A DNA stretch of 64,000 nucleotides from Anopheles merus (Eukaryota > Arthropoda > Insecta > Diptera > Culicidae): positions 34,225,039 to 34,289,038 of the forward strand of contig NC_054085.1 in assembly GCF_017562075.2 (NCBI RefSeq), read 5' to 3'. Every line of letters begins with the position of its first letter. Positions within the stretch are counted from its first letter, which is position 1. Below, one piece after another: positions 19,862-34,100 of this stretch. The translations under genes were made by a program, and so were the position numbers. Under the pieces are notes generated by a model. That model saw only the letters and a program-made list of their open reading frames with translations, had not been told where the DNA came from and did not search any database.

Positions 19862-22800
19862 CAGTGTACTGGGCATAGCCAATGGGCAGCAACACTTTAC
19901 GCTAGGAGCAGCCGGTCCCCCTTCAACGTGGGGCAAACGAAAGAAAGCACGAACAACTTTTCTTCCCATACACTCTCTGGGGTGGAGGTGTGAGCTCAGG
20001 CTCAGGCAGTAAGTGTTTTCTATGTAAAATGGACTTTCAGGGGGTGAGCAGAGCGTTAACAGAAAAAAGACCATAGTACTGTAGCAACAATATATTGCCA
20101 ACAAGCGTAAATGTCTTCCACTAGGACCGATGGATTTAAGAAGTGGAGCAAAAAGAGGGAAAACAAAGTACACAAGTTGAGCTGACTGGGCACGTACTTC
20201 AAAAACAAGATCTTTTCGCTGGAAAACTTTACTTCCTGATGTCGACCTTCGTCGAGGCACGTCCCATAAATGGAACTACCATTTCCTTTGGCTGGCATTA
20301 AATTAAAGTATTTAATTATGGAAAATCCCTCAGCGTGAAAGTGCACGCATTCGTAAATGGAGCCCATATTTCCGATGTTTTGCGCCTTCTCATAGTGCAT
20401 GATAATAATTAGCTTAATGTAGGTAAATAGTAGCTCAAACTTCATAAATGACATAATCCGAGTGAAAAAAAAAACAAAACATACTCCTAGTGTTCAGTAT
20501 TTTGGACACTAGGAATACGGAAACTGGAGAAAAAAATATGCCAAATGTGCACCAAAGGAAGGAAACTACAAAAAAAGGAAAAATATCAACAAAAGCAACA
20601 GGAAATGTCAGCACCGACATTTCCCCGAAGGAACAAATAGACCCTTCACTAGAAAACTTTTTAAGCTCTCTTCTGGGTAGAAAGACCTTCACTGAACACA
20701 GATGCTTTAAAGATGCTTTTCCATTAGCATTTCAGGTTCAGGCACGTTTGTTGGAGTGGAAAACTGTGCCAATTTAAAAGGAAAACATTTTTTAAAACAG
20801 CTGAAATTGAGTTAATCATTTCTCAGTTTCTAGAATTCAAATAACTTTTTTTTTGACTACCAAAGTATATCGTATCTCGTCTGCATGATACAATGCAATA
20901 TTCCAAGCTTCCCATTTTCTTCACCAACACAACAATATACAAAAGGGCAATCGGTTCGTGTGTGACGGTTTACCGACACTCGGCCGCTTTCTCCCGGCAG
21001 AAGCACAGACATTTCCAATTACGTGCTGATCATCACGGTGCCCTCCAAAGCTCTCTCCAGAGACAACGTGACCGTTCAGCCGGAAATTTGTCAACCTCCA
21101 AAGATCGAAAACAGCTTTGTGATGTGAAATCCATTTTTTTTCTTTTTTCCTTCCATTTTGACTTTTTCCTACAAGCGAAAACTCATTCATGACACCTTCG
21201 TTTTCCATACACAGTCTTCCCCCGTGTGCCTCCTGTTAACAGAGGTGTGATGTAATTTCCGGTCCTTACAGATGCTAATACAGCAGCACCTTTGCTATCA
21301 ACACCAGCACTTATACATCCGTGCCGCTGGGAAGGCATCAGCGTCACTCACGTAAAATGAAACACCCATTGTTTAAGAAGGTGTTGGGCTAGAGGACAGG
21401 TGTGATAGGAAAAAAAAACCCCATCAACATTTTCACTAGACAGTACCGGTCGAAGCATTTCTTTTTTTACTGTCTCGTTTACCACCGTTATGATGATGAA
21501 ACTTCGAAACGACCCAGTGAATGATTACTTTTTTGAAGCGAATGGTCAACTACATAGTGGAAGCATAGTGCGTTTCCATCATCTGAGAAACCACAGCAAC
21601 ATCGTTCGAGGTCGAAAGACTTACATCAACTTCATTCATGTTTGTACTCGGCGTCACATAAGATAAGTCTTTCAAATGAAACTCATGCAAATCACTACCT
21701 TAAAATCAATTAACTTAAGCTTTGCTAGGTAATAATAGTGCGCCAAGGAATCAACCCGATGCCCATGCATTGCGTATAAACAATCAAGCTATTACTGTAC
21801 TGCTCTGCGACACATGGGAATCCTATTTTAATGTACACTGCGGGACACCAGTGCTCTACTGGCGCCCTCTAAGCGCACAACGCTACACTAACCCGAGCCG
21901 ACCATCGCTTCTAATGCGGCCCGACGTGAGTCAACGGAATTACAAATGCACAAACACACACACACAACGGTCGACACCCATTTGCACGCTGGCACAAATC
22001 AATGTCCCTGCAAACTGACACACGTGTGCCCCTCCTGTCTCGTGTACATCTTTCCCGCATTACAGAGTATTCCCGCGGAACCCTTCGGTACCATACCACA
22101 CTACGTAATTAAGGATTTAAATTAGATTTCCTAACGATTGTCGGCCACGTCAGTCAAATTGGCATTACGGGTTGGTTGGCCAGGATGCGACAATGGTTTA
22201 CCAAAATTAGAATGCATGGAAATGTGAAATGGAACAAACCTACCACAGAAGCTTCGCAATCGTCGGTACCCAATGAACCAGGAATTATTGCGTGAGTTTG
22301 ATGAGTAAAGCTTTGGTGAGTAAAAAGCTTTTGTGGAAATTGGTATCAACGTTTGTCATCTAACGACTACATTTCTATAATATATATGGCCCCAGAATAA
22401 CATTTTTCGCCTCTGTTTCGATTGATGCCTTAGTACAGAAACCTTGATTGATGGAGTCTTTGAACATTAAAGCCCGCACATACTCTAATAATCACCAGGG
22501 CCAGGAAGAGATCTTCTGAATAGCGAGAACATAAGTATATTTCCTTGAGAACCTTTATGTTACACTCTGCATACCAAACTAACCTCTTCATTGAAGTCTG
22601 ATACCTCAGAGATATATTTCACGCCTTACTGACGCTTTATTGAATATTGAATCCTGAGGACATTCTATTCACCGTCCAAAAGTCACTTTTAGATGGCTGC
22701 CACTTAATTAGAGCTACTTTTACCAGGCCAAAACGCATCCCCTATATTCACCAACAACTACAAAGGACGTCTAACGTCCCATCTATCCACATGAAACACC

Positions 22801-23312
22801 AGGATGGAGTTCAAGCGTTTGCACATAACCTTCCAGCCCGGAGACTCCACACCGAAGCTCCTCCTCATCCTCCTCCGTCTGCTGCTTTTTATAAGTTGTT
22901 GGTTGGTACGAGTTGGCCCGACGTGCGAAAACAACAACCCCCAGGGAGGAATGGTAAAGGTCACGCCAACGAACGGTTAGAGAACATTTGTTAGGTGTCA
23001 CCTTTTTCGGGGCCAATTACTTCGTGTAGCAATTTGTAGCCCGTCCATCCTGACGCAGCTTCACCCTTATGTCAATCTACCGTCCACGGCACACTGGTTC
23101 CTCCACCTTCTCCTACCCCGCGGCCACAGCCCGGTTGAACCGTGTGGGACGATTTCAACCTTTTGCTCAACACCTCGGCTAATACGTTACACCCCTTTAC
23201 GGGAGAGAGCACGGTTGCATACGGTCCGATAAAGATCGAAACGCTTGCAGCACCAACCACCACCAGGAAGCAACAGGGTTACACAACACGGGACGGCAAA
23301 TTAAACACTTCT

Positions 23313-23327
23313 CCCCCCCCCCCCCCC
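23313..23327. repeat. Poly-C run, 15 bases
   Basis: This is a homopolymer C tract, G-rich on the minus strand. Its length should be treated as uncertain because homopolymers are error-prone in sequencing. Confidence 0.9.
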
Positions 23328-24288
23328 TTATTCCTCTAGCGCCTCTCGAGCTTTCCCCCCATGTACATCTGCAGGCGTACCAGGCAGTTCGTTGAAAGTG
23401 TTCTACCTCCGAAAACAGGCCAAATATATGCAGGATTGTATCTCGGCTGGAGTGCGGGAGACAGAGAGAGAGGAAACGGTTAAGTACACACGGATGATAG
23501 CTTGGCCGGGCTTCATACACACCGGGGTACGTGTGGGTATGTGGCATCCCTTATGGGACGTAAGTGAATCATGCTCACACATTTTCCGAACCAGCGAACA
23601 ACAACACTACGATATGCGCCATCATGCATGCCCAACCAAGTGCAGAGGCTACGGAGAGGGGCGAAAAAACGAGTGACAAGCTGTAATTTTCTAATCACTC
23701 AAACAGTGGCCATCTCTGTGTTCGCTCCCATCCATTTATAGAGCACCACCCGTCCGGTGGTGTTTCGGTATTCGCGTGTTTTATCGATCGGCATCGGAAA
23801 GATCGCTAGGAGAGAGTGACCACATTCAATATTGATGTATGCAAATGAATTAATTCATGCGGAAATTTCACACAGGTCATGTGGTGTGGTCGCTTCCAAG
23901 CCCGTACACATCGGAATCGTAGTTCGGTCGGTGCAAATGGCGATGGGTGAGAAATAGGTATTTTAATCAAACGTGGAACGGAGCAAAGCCCGTGCACACA
24001 CCATTCCAAGCACGCATTGGCCGATTCAATTTTACATCAACACATGCAGCTGATGCGGGGAGCATTATATTACCTTGTTTGAATAGGTTATGCGAAATCA
24101 ACAATAAAACAAGGATCCTCTTCAGAGCATAGCAGGGTCGGCGGAGGAGGGAAACATGAAGTAAATAATATCCCATCCGTTACCGATTCGTTGAGTGGAT
24201 TTAGTTGCACTGCCGTTACGAACGATACTGGCTCAACTATTCCCACTCAAATTAACAACCACAATTTGAACAAAAGCTCATACTGTAC

Positions 24289-24377
24289 CCTAATCATTAA
24301 TTAGGCATGTTGTGCACGGGTGGTCTATTTTCAAAAGCCTAGTTAACAGACCAACCGAAGCGGTTTGCATAACCGCT
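24289..24377. repeat. Two short perfect inverted repeats with equal 5-nt spacers
   Basis: At 24289-24305, CCTAAT and ATTAGG flank CATTA. At 24359-24377, AGCGGTT and AACCGCT flank TGCAT. The arms contain a homeodomain-like core (TAAT/ATTA) and a Grainyhead-like half site (AACCG) respectively. Any regulatory role is inference. Confidence 0.5.
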
Positions 24378-27300
24378 AATAATACTTCCGATTTACTCGC
24401 GCCACAAATTAGCAACTCTCAGTCATGTTTTAGCACAATTTTAGCACACACAGAATAGAAAAAATTAATTTGCATTTTGGGTGACTGTTCGTTTGGGAGG
24501 AATTCGTAAACGCTACACGTCATACGAACTCGGTTTCTGAAAAAGTGTTTCTGTTTTGCTCTTTTGCAAACTTTTTTTCTAACTATAATTAAAGCTCATC
24601 GCTCATCGTTATCCTATCGAACATGGGATTAAATTTGATGATCAGAACTTCAGACACACTTTGTACAACATCTTGCTTAACGATAATAACATATTTTTAC
24701 AATACTTCAAACACAAAATAAAATCTTAAAACTATCCTTCTTATCGTGCTACCCCCAGCATTAACTGCAGGCGTCAAAATTGATCCTTAATTTTACCCAG
24801 CACTGCGGAAATATTGAAGCTACAGTTTTTAAACTCCTGACTTTCACCATTACATTAACGAACGATTCCGCCGTAAACTGCCCTTGAAGCAACCACTTGA
24901 GCGAAAGCAACACAGCGAAACGCCTGAAATGTGAGGAGCAGAAAAAGCTCAAACTCTTGAGTTAAACAAGAGAAGCGTGCTTCGTTTTTTACCGCGCCCC
25001 ACTCAGTACATACTAGAAAATGGGAGGAAAATCATTAATGAGACTATTTCGTTTGGCAATCCCTCGCCCGCCCAGCAGCGTAAAACGCCCCATCGGGAAT
25101 GTTATTTTGAAAGTGGGGCGGAAGGAAGTGAAATAAAAAAGAACTGCTTACCATATTCATTCGCGTACTACACCCGACTCTCCCGAGCTTTCAAGAGCTT
25201 GTTTTAAACTTCTTGCATCTCATGGCTCTGCCTGTCTAATGTGGTCCCGACCGCCGGATTTCAGCGGGGGAAATTCAGCCAACGCAGAATACAGAGAGGG
25301 TGATATGGGGTGTTGAAAAAATTATACACACTTACAAAAGCACCGACCAAAAACGCACCAAAGGGCCGAAAGCGAGAAAAAAAACAACCCAGTCAGTAGG
25401 TACGTTTTTAATGGGAAAAGTTTTCGACTACTACCCGCAACCTGCTGCTGCTGTTGCTGCTCTTGCTTCTGGGGCCCGTCAGGAAGTGGTTGATATTTTA
25501 CATTTACCATCGACATCGGCCGGGCTATATCAGTTTTCATTACAGGTTTTGAAGAAGCATTTTTTATGCTTTTTCCGGTTAGTGGATGGAGTGGTGGAGG
25601 AATTTATGGTGTTTGGAAAAATTCGGAAAACGCTGTTAACTAGAGCACGACCGCTGTTTAACATGAGCTGGGATAAAAATTGACTGCACCACAGACGGAT
25701 GAGGGCTTGGAATGGAAGGCAAAAAGAATGGAAACTGTACTTCAAGAAGTAAACCTGCAGAAACAGGTACATTTCCGTAATGTTCAAAGAGGTGGGTTTT
25801 AGACTTTTTTTCACGTAGTAGAATAAAAACTCCGTAATGTAAAGAGACTTCAAACGACTCGTCGCACAATAAAGATGGAAAAATAGCACCACTTGATAGT
25901 AGGTGCTGGATAGTGCCGTGTTATACACGTAGATCTAACGCCCCATGAGTCATACGTTCAAATCCCAATTATTACTACATTTTCTACCTTAAATTATTAC
26001 ACATCTCAAAATGGAAAACTTTTAGGATTCACATCAAATTATCGGTTTCCAGTAAAAACGCTCTAACATTACTCACTTTAGCAACCTTTTCACAACATGT
26101 TACATCACACATTTTGGAGCCTTAAGCTTCTTTAAACCTGATGTAAAACCCCTTATACACCTTGAATCTAAATTTAACATTCCTGGCTACTATAACAATA
26201 CACGCATAAAGACGTCTCTACTAAAACACACACCCTTTTTAAACAGGAAGTGCGTGCCGTAACCCACCCGCAAAAGCGTGCATTGAAAATCAGACCCTTG
26301 CCCCGGAGCCGCACATAAAACTCTAAGTAAAGCAAACCCATCATACGGAACCACCCCGCAGCGCAAGCGCAAACATGCAATACACATGTGTGTTATTGGT
26401 CCATAAATTGACGCCAACGAATGGACGGATGGAGTACCCCCGCACACAAGGATCAAATAAACACAAACGCAATCAAACGCCCCGGACAAGACCCGGGAGC
26501 CAGTCGTGTCTATATCTGGTTGCAAAAACAGAAGGCAACGAACATACGTTAGCAATACAACGCAAAAACAAAACGGGACGCTAATGTAAAGAAGTTGACA
26601 CAAGCATACGTCCGTTAAAGCTTCATACACTCGGAACGATTCGAAAGATGGACGAGAGACATATTTAATAAGTGTAAAAGGCGATCTCAACAACAATAAA
26701 TAAAATCAACCACCATTCTCAGCCAACTCGTCTCCATATTGACTTTTATGGCGAGCTAAAGCAAGAAATATTGAGCACGGCATATGGTTGGCAGACTGCC
26801 GTTGAAAAAAAATCCGGACCATGCTGAGCTAATTTATGTCCCCGAACGTAACCCGTACCATCACCGTCATTACATACCAGTGCCGCGCGTCATTCGAAGA
26901 CAGTCTGAAGAGCCATAGCGAAAATTGAGGTTGAATGTTGTTGTCACAGTTGTCGAGTGGAACGAAATACTCTCCAACACGCACGCAAACAAGAAAAGCG
27001 CTCAAGCGGCGATGTCCTCACCAACCTTGGGAAAGTGGGCCCGCCGTCGCCACCGTCGTCGCCTTGAGAGAGGGAGTAAACTTTACCCCAATTGATTATC
27101 TTTAGAAGGATGCGCGCTTACTCGCACCGAACCGCAGCACAGCATCATCTCGAGTGTCAAGAGTTGCCGCGATCGATGGCGACGTCGGAAAAGGAGGCAG
27201 CACTAAAAACACGGCCCGGTTCGGTTGTGCAGTGTGTTAATGCTTTATCCTGCGGCGAAAGTTGCAGTAGGGACACGTGGTGGCAACGCGACCTGCTGCT

Positions 27301-30300
27301 GGCGCTAGATCGAACTTGACTTAATGAAATTGAATATAATTACACTCGAAGCTACTCGAACAGCGAGACACTTCAAGCCGTCTCCCGTCGGGAGCGAACG
27401 AGGGCTGGCGGAGTGCATAGGTTCATCTGATTGATCATCTAGCAGAAAGATGACGGGTGTTGGAACATGGCTGCAGAGATGCATCTCGAGACAGACTCTG
27501 TGTTCCTGATGGCATGATGAATGGGAAGCGTTCAAGTAGCTGTGGTTAATAGGACTTATAGAATGTTAAAATAATCAACAGTTGTGTGTTAAACAGCACC
27601 TCTTTCAAACCAAAATTCCCTAAAAAAAAAGTTCCCTCTTAAGACGTACACAGCATCATCTTTGTAGACTCCAACTCGAGAGTAATGGGAAAAAGTTTCA
27701 AGAGCGATTACCTCTACCTCCGAAGTCAGCGAAGTATGCTGTAGGGAATCGGAGATGGGCGGAAAAATCAATGAGCTGAATGCACCCGGCTGCATGATGC
27801 AATTAGCGCCATTTTGTACGTCATTAGCAAACGAAACCGAATACCATGAATCGTATAAGAATGCACTACACATTCAAAGAAATAATTTAAAAAAAACGCT
27901 TCCAGTACATCCAGTCTTTGCTTAGATATTTATAGTGAAAGCATAATTAAAGTAAATCTAGGTCGCTATCGGTACTGCTACTAGAGCTCACGGTATAAGC
28001 CACTTCAGTGAAAGTCAAGATACGAGATCGATTCCTGCAGCTCCGTTCCCGCACAGCGTTAATGAGATGAAGAAATAAGGACCCAGTTTGAGTTTAAATA
28101 AACACGTTCCCGCTCTTGTCGACGCTTCCGCCAGGCACAAGAAGCCCACAAAAAGGTTTGAAAGGCGAACGAGGCGCGCCATTATCGTGATGCTCCGGGA
28201 GCACTTCCTGATACTCCGGGGGATATTTTAAGACACTCCGCCGAGACCGAAACCGATCAATAGCTACCATCCCTTGTTTGGCACTCCACACAGACCACAG
28301 ACACTTCACTCAATGAGCCACCCACCACACCCCCAAGTTGGACTCTTAATGAGCAATCAAATTAACAAAACCAACCCAAGCCCAGTGGTGCACTGGGGAG
28401 GAGAGTGCACTGTTCAGCTTCACCTTTGCGTAGAGCTTCTTCACGGCAGCCACTTCCTCCCATTTTTCCTTGTTTTCTCTTCCACTTTGACCGATCGACG
28501 GCCGGATATGATAATATCAATACCACTTCATCCATTGAGAACGGCGCGCCCTCCCACTAAACGCCCAGCAAGGAGCAAGGAATCCATCTTAGGTAGTCGA
28601 ATGTTTAACCATTTTCCGGTTTCCGGGAGCACTGGCAGCTGACGGTGGATGGATGTCGGCAAACGGAAACCGATTGTGTTGTCCAAACCTGCCGGAAAGC
28701 GTTACATTAACGATGGGAGAGTTTAGATATGCAAAAAAAAAAACTTTACAAGTCTTTTTTGCTAACCACAAACGTAACGGGAAAAAGGACGCAAAGGAAG
28801 AAACCCATGTCATTCTATTTGTTCTGTTTCCGGGTTTGTTTGAAAAAGTATATTTTGTGTGGAGAATGAAACACACAACACATTAATATTACTACTATTT
28901 ATATATAATTACTTGCTGTATTAGTATGATTTCTCTTCCTTGTTGAGGATTATTGGTGAACATACCTGTAATGAGTAAGAAAAAATATATAATTAACTTT
29001 TTTTCATCCATTATTCACGACTTCATAAACTTCTTGCACGGCTTCAATTGAGCATAAATCATGCTGCCATAAAATTTAATACCCACGGGAATACGGGAAT
29101 GATGATTACTAAATCAATCATTCATGGAACAGCGCGCACTGATTTACTGCACTTTCAAGCCATTTCTCAACCGGTGACTAATCATCGTTTATGCGGAATG
29201 AAATGAAAAGAAATGAATGGACTGTAAGATGCATTCGAATCGCAACGAACCCGGACCCGTCCGTGCTCGTCTAGGCAAGTCTTTCTTTCCCTGAGGCAAA
29301 TAATTTATTACCTTCGCGTGCGATTTATTTACTACTCCATTCGCTAGGAGTAATTTTTCTAAAAGGTGCTATACGTCACACATCAAGCAACCAACGGGAA
29401 ACACAATGCAACCCGTGCACAACTGCCGCGAAGGTGTCCGCTGAAGGTGTGCTGCTGTGCTTCTCAGAAGGCAGCGCTCGAACCGAGACTACTTTATTGT
29501 TATTACTGTTTCGCAATCGATCTTTATCACGATGTGCAGCACACCGAGAAAGAAAGCCAAGAATGCACCACCGCTCGCCCGGTGCACATTAGCTGGAAAG
29601 GTGTGTTCCTGTGTTGTGGAATGGTGCTAGGCGCACAAGGCGACAACTGACCGCTAACAACAACCGTACGTCCGAACACACTAAAGCAGGGAAAAGGTGT
29701 GAAAGTAAATTAAAATTCATCACACCGTAGCTGCTCCATGGCAAGCAAAAAGGGAAATGGTTGGAAACATTGCGACGTGTTTCGGGACAATTTATGTTGC
29801 ACAGAAGATAAAAGCAGCGGGAAAGTAGTCCAAACAAACAGATACACTATTCGATTTCGGTGGCCAAAATAAGCAACAGGATGAGCAACGATCATTCTAA
29901 ATAGTGCAATAAACGTACATCATCAAGATAATTCCGAATGGAGCATCAGCGCGAGACAAATCGGAGCGACATTTGCATGTACATGAGCCACCCAAAAGCT
30001 CTACTCGCTTCGCTACGAACGTCTATGACTGCGAAAACAAAGAACAGTCGCGGAACATAAACAGCCGCCACAAAACAAAACAAAAACTCCCATCAACCAA
30101 ATTAATCGTTTCAAAATTGACTCCCACACGAAACCGATTCGACTTCGAGCGACGACGGTACTGCTGCTGTGGAATGAAAAATCTCCCATGCTGGCATGCT
30201 GAAGCAGCTTTTCGCCATTTTGCTTTCCACCCAGTGAATCGTTAGCTTTTGCAGCAAAGCTACTGTTACAGCGATCATTACCGGACAACAGCGGGACTGT

Positions 30301-31129
30301 TGCTGCAGTACACAGTGCAAGCTCACCAACCACCAGGCGCATCCATCGGTACACGAGCGAGGGAGTGATGATATTTTTCATTCGTGTTGTGTCATGTGTT
30401 CGCCTAACAGTGGATAAAACAAAACTCGCTTATCAAGCTACGTGCGCCAGGCAACTAGCCAAACCGGTCTTTACACAGATGGAACGCAACAAAGGTAAAG
30501 GAATTTAATAAAAAAAACGCTAACAAGACGTGGTCCGCTCCATCTATTTTCATCAAACTAGTTGTAATTGTGTGCACGATGGTTTGTAGTATAACAAAAA
30601 AAAAAACAGTAAAAAAGACGGTACAAATTTCAGTTATAAATAAATAGGGTAAAAATGTCTCTTCAAGCAATCCTTTCCACATCCTAATGCATCGTTCGTG
30701 GCTCATGTAACGTGATTTTTTGCTATCTTTTCCAAACACTTTCCGTTTTTTACACAAAAGTCTTGCAAAGAATTTGATCCTATTTGCTCCTAGCACTCCT
30801 CCTCTCTACACACACGTGCACACTCTACTCGCAATTAAACTTCGGTGACGTGTTTACAAGATCTCCATCCGCGGTGGCGTCAGCGCGGACCAGCAGCAGT
30901 TTCCGTTTGGCCGGTGTCTGTTTACCTCGTGCCGCACACGGAAACAATACCCAAACAACGGCTACAACAACACCCTCGTACCGTATCGGACACCGATGAA
31001 GGATGGCATTGGGTAGGATGTGTAACGAGCGCTCGCCATGGAAGGTGGTCGCGCAAAAGTCTCGGGTAGAAGGGGAGTTAAAAAAAATGCCATAAATCAG
31101 TGTGCAATTGCGAGATGAATACGTTTCGC

Positions 31130-31147
31130 TTTTTTTTTTTTTTTTTT
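31130..31147. repeat. Poly-T run, 18 bases
   Basis: This is a homopolymer T tract. No adjacent retro-element body was recognised, so it is not called as a poly-A tail. Confidence 0.85.
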
Positions 31148-34100
31148 GCTCTATCGCGCGTCGTCACGCGATCGTATTGTCTGTGGTGTTGTTTTGTTTG
31201 CTTCTTCTCGCCATTTTTTGTTCTTTTTTTTGTACAGGCTCCATAGGGATGCTTCAGCTTCTATAGGATGCTGCACCGCGAAGGGGGTGAGAAAATATAC
31301 ACCTTAACGTGATCACGATCATATACAGCATGGCAGCTGCTAAGAGAGCACACCACAGTACCGAGGTGCTGAAAATGGACACCTCGCTGCTTTTTCTTTT
31401 TTCGTCCGCAATGTACGTTCAAGGTAACTAAAGGAAATTGTAACAATAAACCGGCAAAAAAGGGCGGTAAGGCACACAGCGGTTACAGGCGGTGGTATAC
31501 GTGAGCAGAGTGAGACACGTGCCAAAAGCACACAACAACCCATCCGGGAACAACAATTTTCACCATCATCTAGACCGCCAGTGTACATGTCACTCAAAAC
31601 AGGGGAGGAGGACGCGAGGGAGAAGGAATTGAAAAGGATGGGAAATAAATTACATTTTCCTCGCCTCTTTGCCCTCTGACTATAGCACCGTGGACGACAT
31701 CTTTCTGACCGATGGTCACGCACCAAAAGTTTGTTTGGTTTTATTGCTTTGTCTGGGACTGGTTGTCGTAGCGGCCAACGGGGTCTTTCTCTGCCGGCTC
31801 GAGTGGATACTTTCACAGCTATGGAATCCATTGTTAATTGAATATGTGTATCGCAATGTATGCTTCAGTTTGTATTATTCAAATTGGATGTTACCGTCTC
31901 TGGGAGGGCCAAGTCTACTACATTACCTTATCGGAAGGTTTTGGAGAATGTAATGTTAGCAAAGTTGAATTGTATTTCAACCATGGTGAGGGGACCTTAA
32001 TTGCTGGACGAAAGATACAATTGCATTTAGTGCACCATAAGCGAAGATCGTGCATAATTAGAAGGCAAAGGCCGTTTCGGAAAAAGGCTCTGTAAATCCC
32101 AGATTACAATGGAAATCCTATTAAAGCTACTTTGACAGCTCGAGCGAGAGGATTTAGTAAAATCAAGCTGTGGTGGCCTAAGAAAGTGAAAGAGAGTAAC
32201 ATGAAAGAGTTTAAGAGACACTTCCATGGTCTAACCATGTCATCAGAATGACACCGGACAATTCAATCCCAATTAATCAGTTTTTTTTTGTATTCAAACG
32301 TGCTTTTAACTCTTTGCCATCAGCGCATCACCTAAAATAAGGTAACAATTAGCACACATTGTTCGTACGAGCCTTCAGTTTGTCAACACGCTTGCAGTGA
32401 GTGTTTCATCGCCAACGGTACACGGGAAGGTGTACTCCATTTTGACCACATGGTCAAGCTCAGGATAGAAATGAAAAACAAAAACAAAAACCCACCATCA
32501 CCATCCAACCATAAACCATTTTCATGACCGATTCGCAACCAGCACAGTTACCGCTGGCGTGAACATATACATTCCAACCGTTGGAAAAGCCCATCAATTA
32601 TTTCTGACTCCTCCGTTCCCTTGGCGGGCGGGCGCGCCTCGTGGTTTCACTCACTTCGCTCACTTTTTTTGTTCGGTGGTGCGAGCCCGCGGTCGAAGCG
32701 GTTCGGTTGATTTAATGCTGATGAAGAGCTATTTAGTGTCGAACACAAGGGACAGGAAACTAAAAGACATACACACACACAAGCACACAAAAAAAACCCA
32801 CTCTGAAGTATAACCCGAGGCTCATTGGCCCGACCACAATAACGGTGGAAAATTAATGGCGATGAGCGAAGATTTGGGTTTCACTACGCCATTCGTCTTG
32901 CCACTCGAGGCTCCTGTTCAAATAAAAAAAATCGTAATCGAACGAACGCCCGACGTGTGAACGAAGATCCGACACGGACCACTTTCCACAGGAAAACACT
33001 CGCTCACAGTAACAACAACGACGCACGGAGAAAAAAACCAACCGGCCTCTTAATATGCTGTAATTTAATAATGAACTTCTAACCGTCCCTGGAGCATTCG
33101 CTTCACTAGCGCCGCGTGCTAAAACAGTGGGCTTCGATGGGCTAGTACTAGCATCGGCATATTTTGCCGAACGTTCTTGCGAATCATCAAACGCGGCGCG
33201 CGTGGTAAATTATTTGTTTTACACGAACGAATTATTACCGCTCGATAGGAACGAATGGACTGTGCGCGGCCAGAATGGTTAACTGTGTGGCCGGATGAAG
33301 AGGACGTACCGAATGGGATGGCACTGCAATAGCAAGCAGCAGTGCCTTCGGGGCCCCTCCTTGCTTTTGCCTCTTATCGTTCAGCTGTGGGAGGCTGGGA
33401 GAATGTGTGTTTTTGCTGTGGACAGAAAAGCGAAAAAGTAATTGTACGCCCCATCGCTACGGTGCTCGTAGCCCGCGAGCCACGGGAAGATCGATGAGCG
33501 ATCGTAGATAGTATAATAAAATTATGTTTCGAAATAATTAATGATCAATTGGTATTAATCAAACTATAGTAGGCCGGCCCGGAGTAGTCTTTTGCACACT
33601 CCCGCGTTCGGGTGTAGTTAAGCGAACGGTTATGATTAATTTTATTTTTATTTTCCGCCCTCCGGTGGCAGGATGTCTCTCGGCATCATATTGAGTTATT
33701 GGGCTTTTTCGTTCAGCCCTTGGGTTGGATTGAATCTTTTCGCGCTACCGCTTAAAGCGGATGATTCAGTAGAGCAAATGGAGCACTAGTTTTATTCAAA
33801 ATTGTACTAAAAAAGCTGTATTTCATTTGTTAAGGCTTCAAAGTATAAATAATATTATAAATACATACATATGATTTAAGCTCGCCTGCTGCTAAAGAAG
33901 AACTGCTTCATCGAAAGCTCAACAAATCATCAACATGCATACAGAAATATACAGACGTACGCAGCGAGGAAAGCGAATAAATAATACATTATTCTAATTT
34001 CTCAGAACCATTTCGCGGCTTACGCCCGGCATGATTTACAGGCGCCTATTCCCTTGCAAATCATTATTAAGTATAACGGTGGCGTGACAACTCAAACCAA

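Noticed and set aside
26190..26696. 168-codon minus-strand hydrophobic frame
   Set aside because: It has no domain, start context or splice partner. Its composition reflects AT/CA-rich plus-strand DNA.
31469..31490. TAAGGCAC seed resembling miR-124
   Set aside because: The match ends after eight bases and no hairpin is evident.
31669..31953. 94-codon frame with a hydrophobic segment
   Set aside because: It holds a single membrane-like stretch only, with no start context, conservation cue or neighbouring exon.
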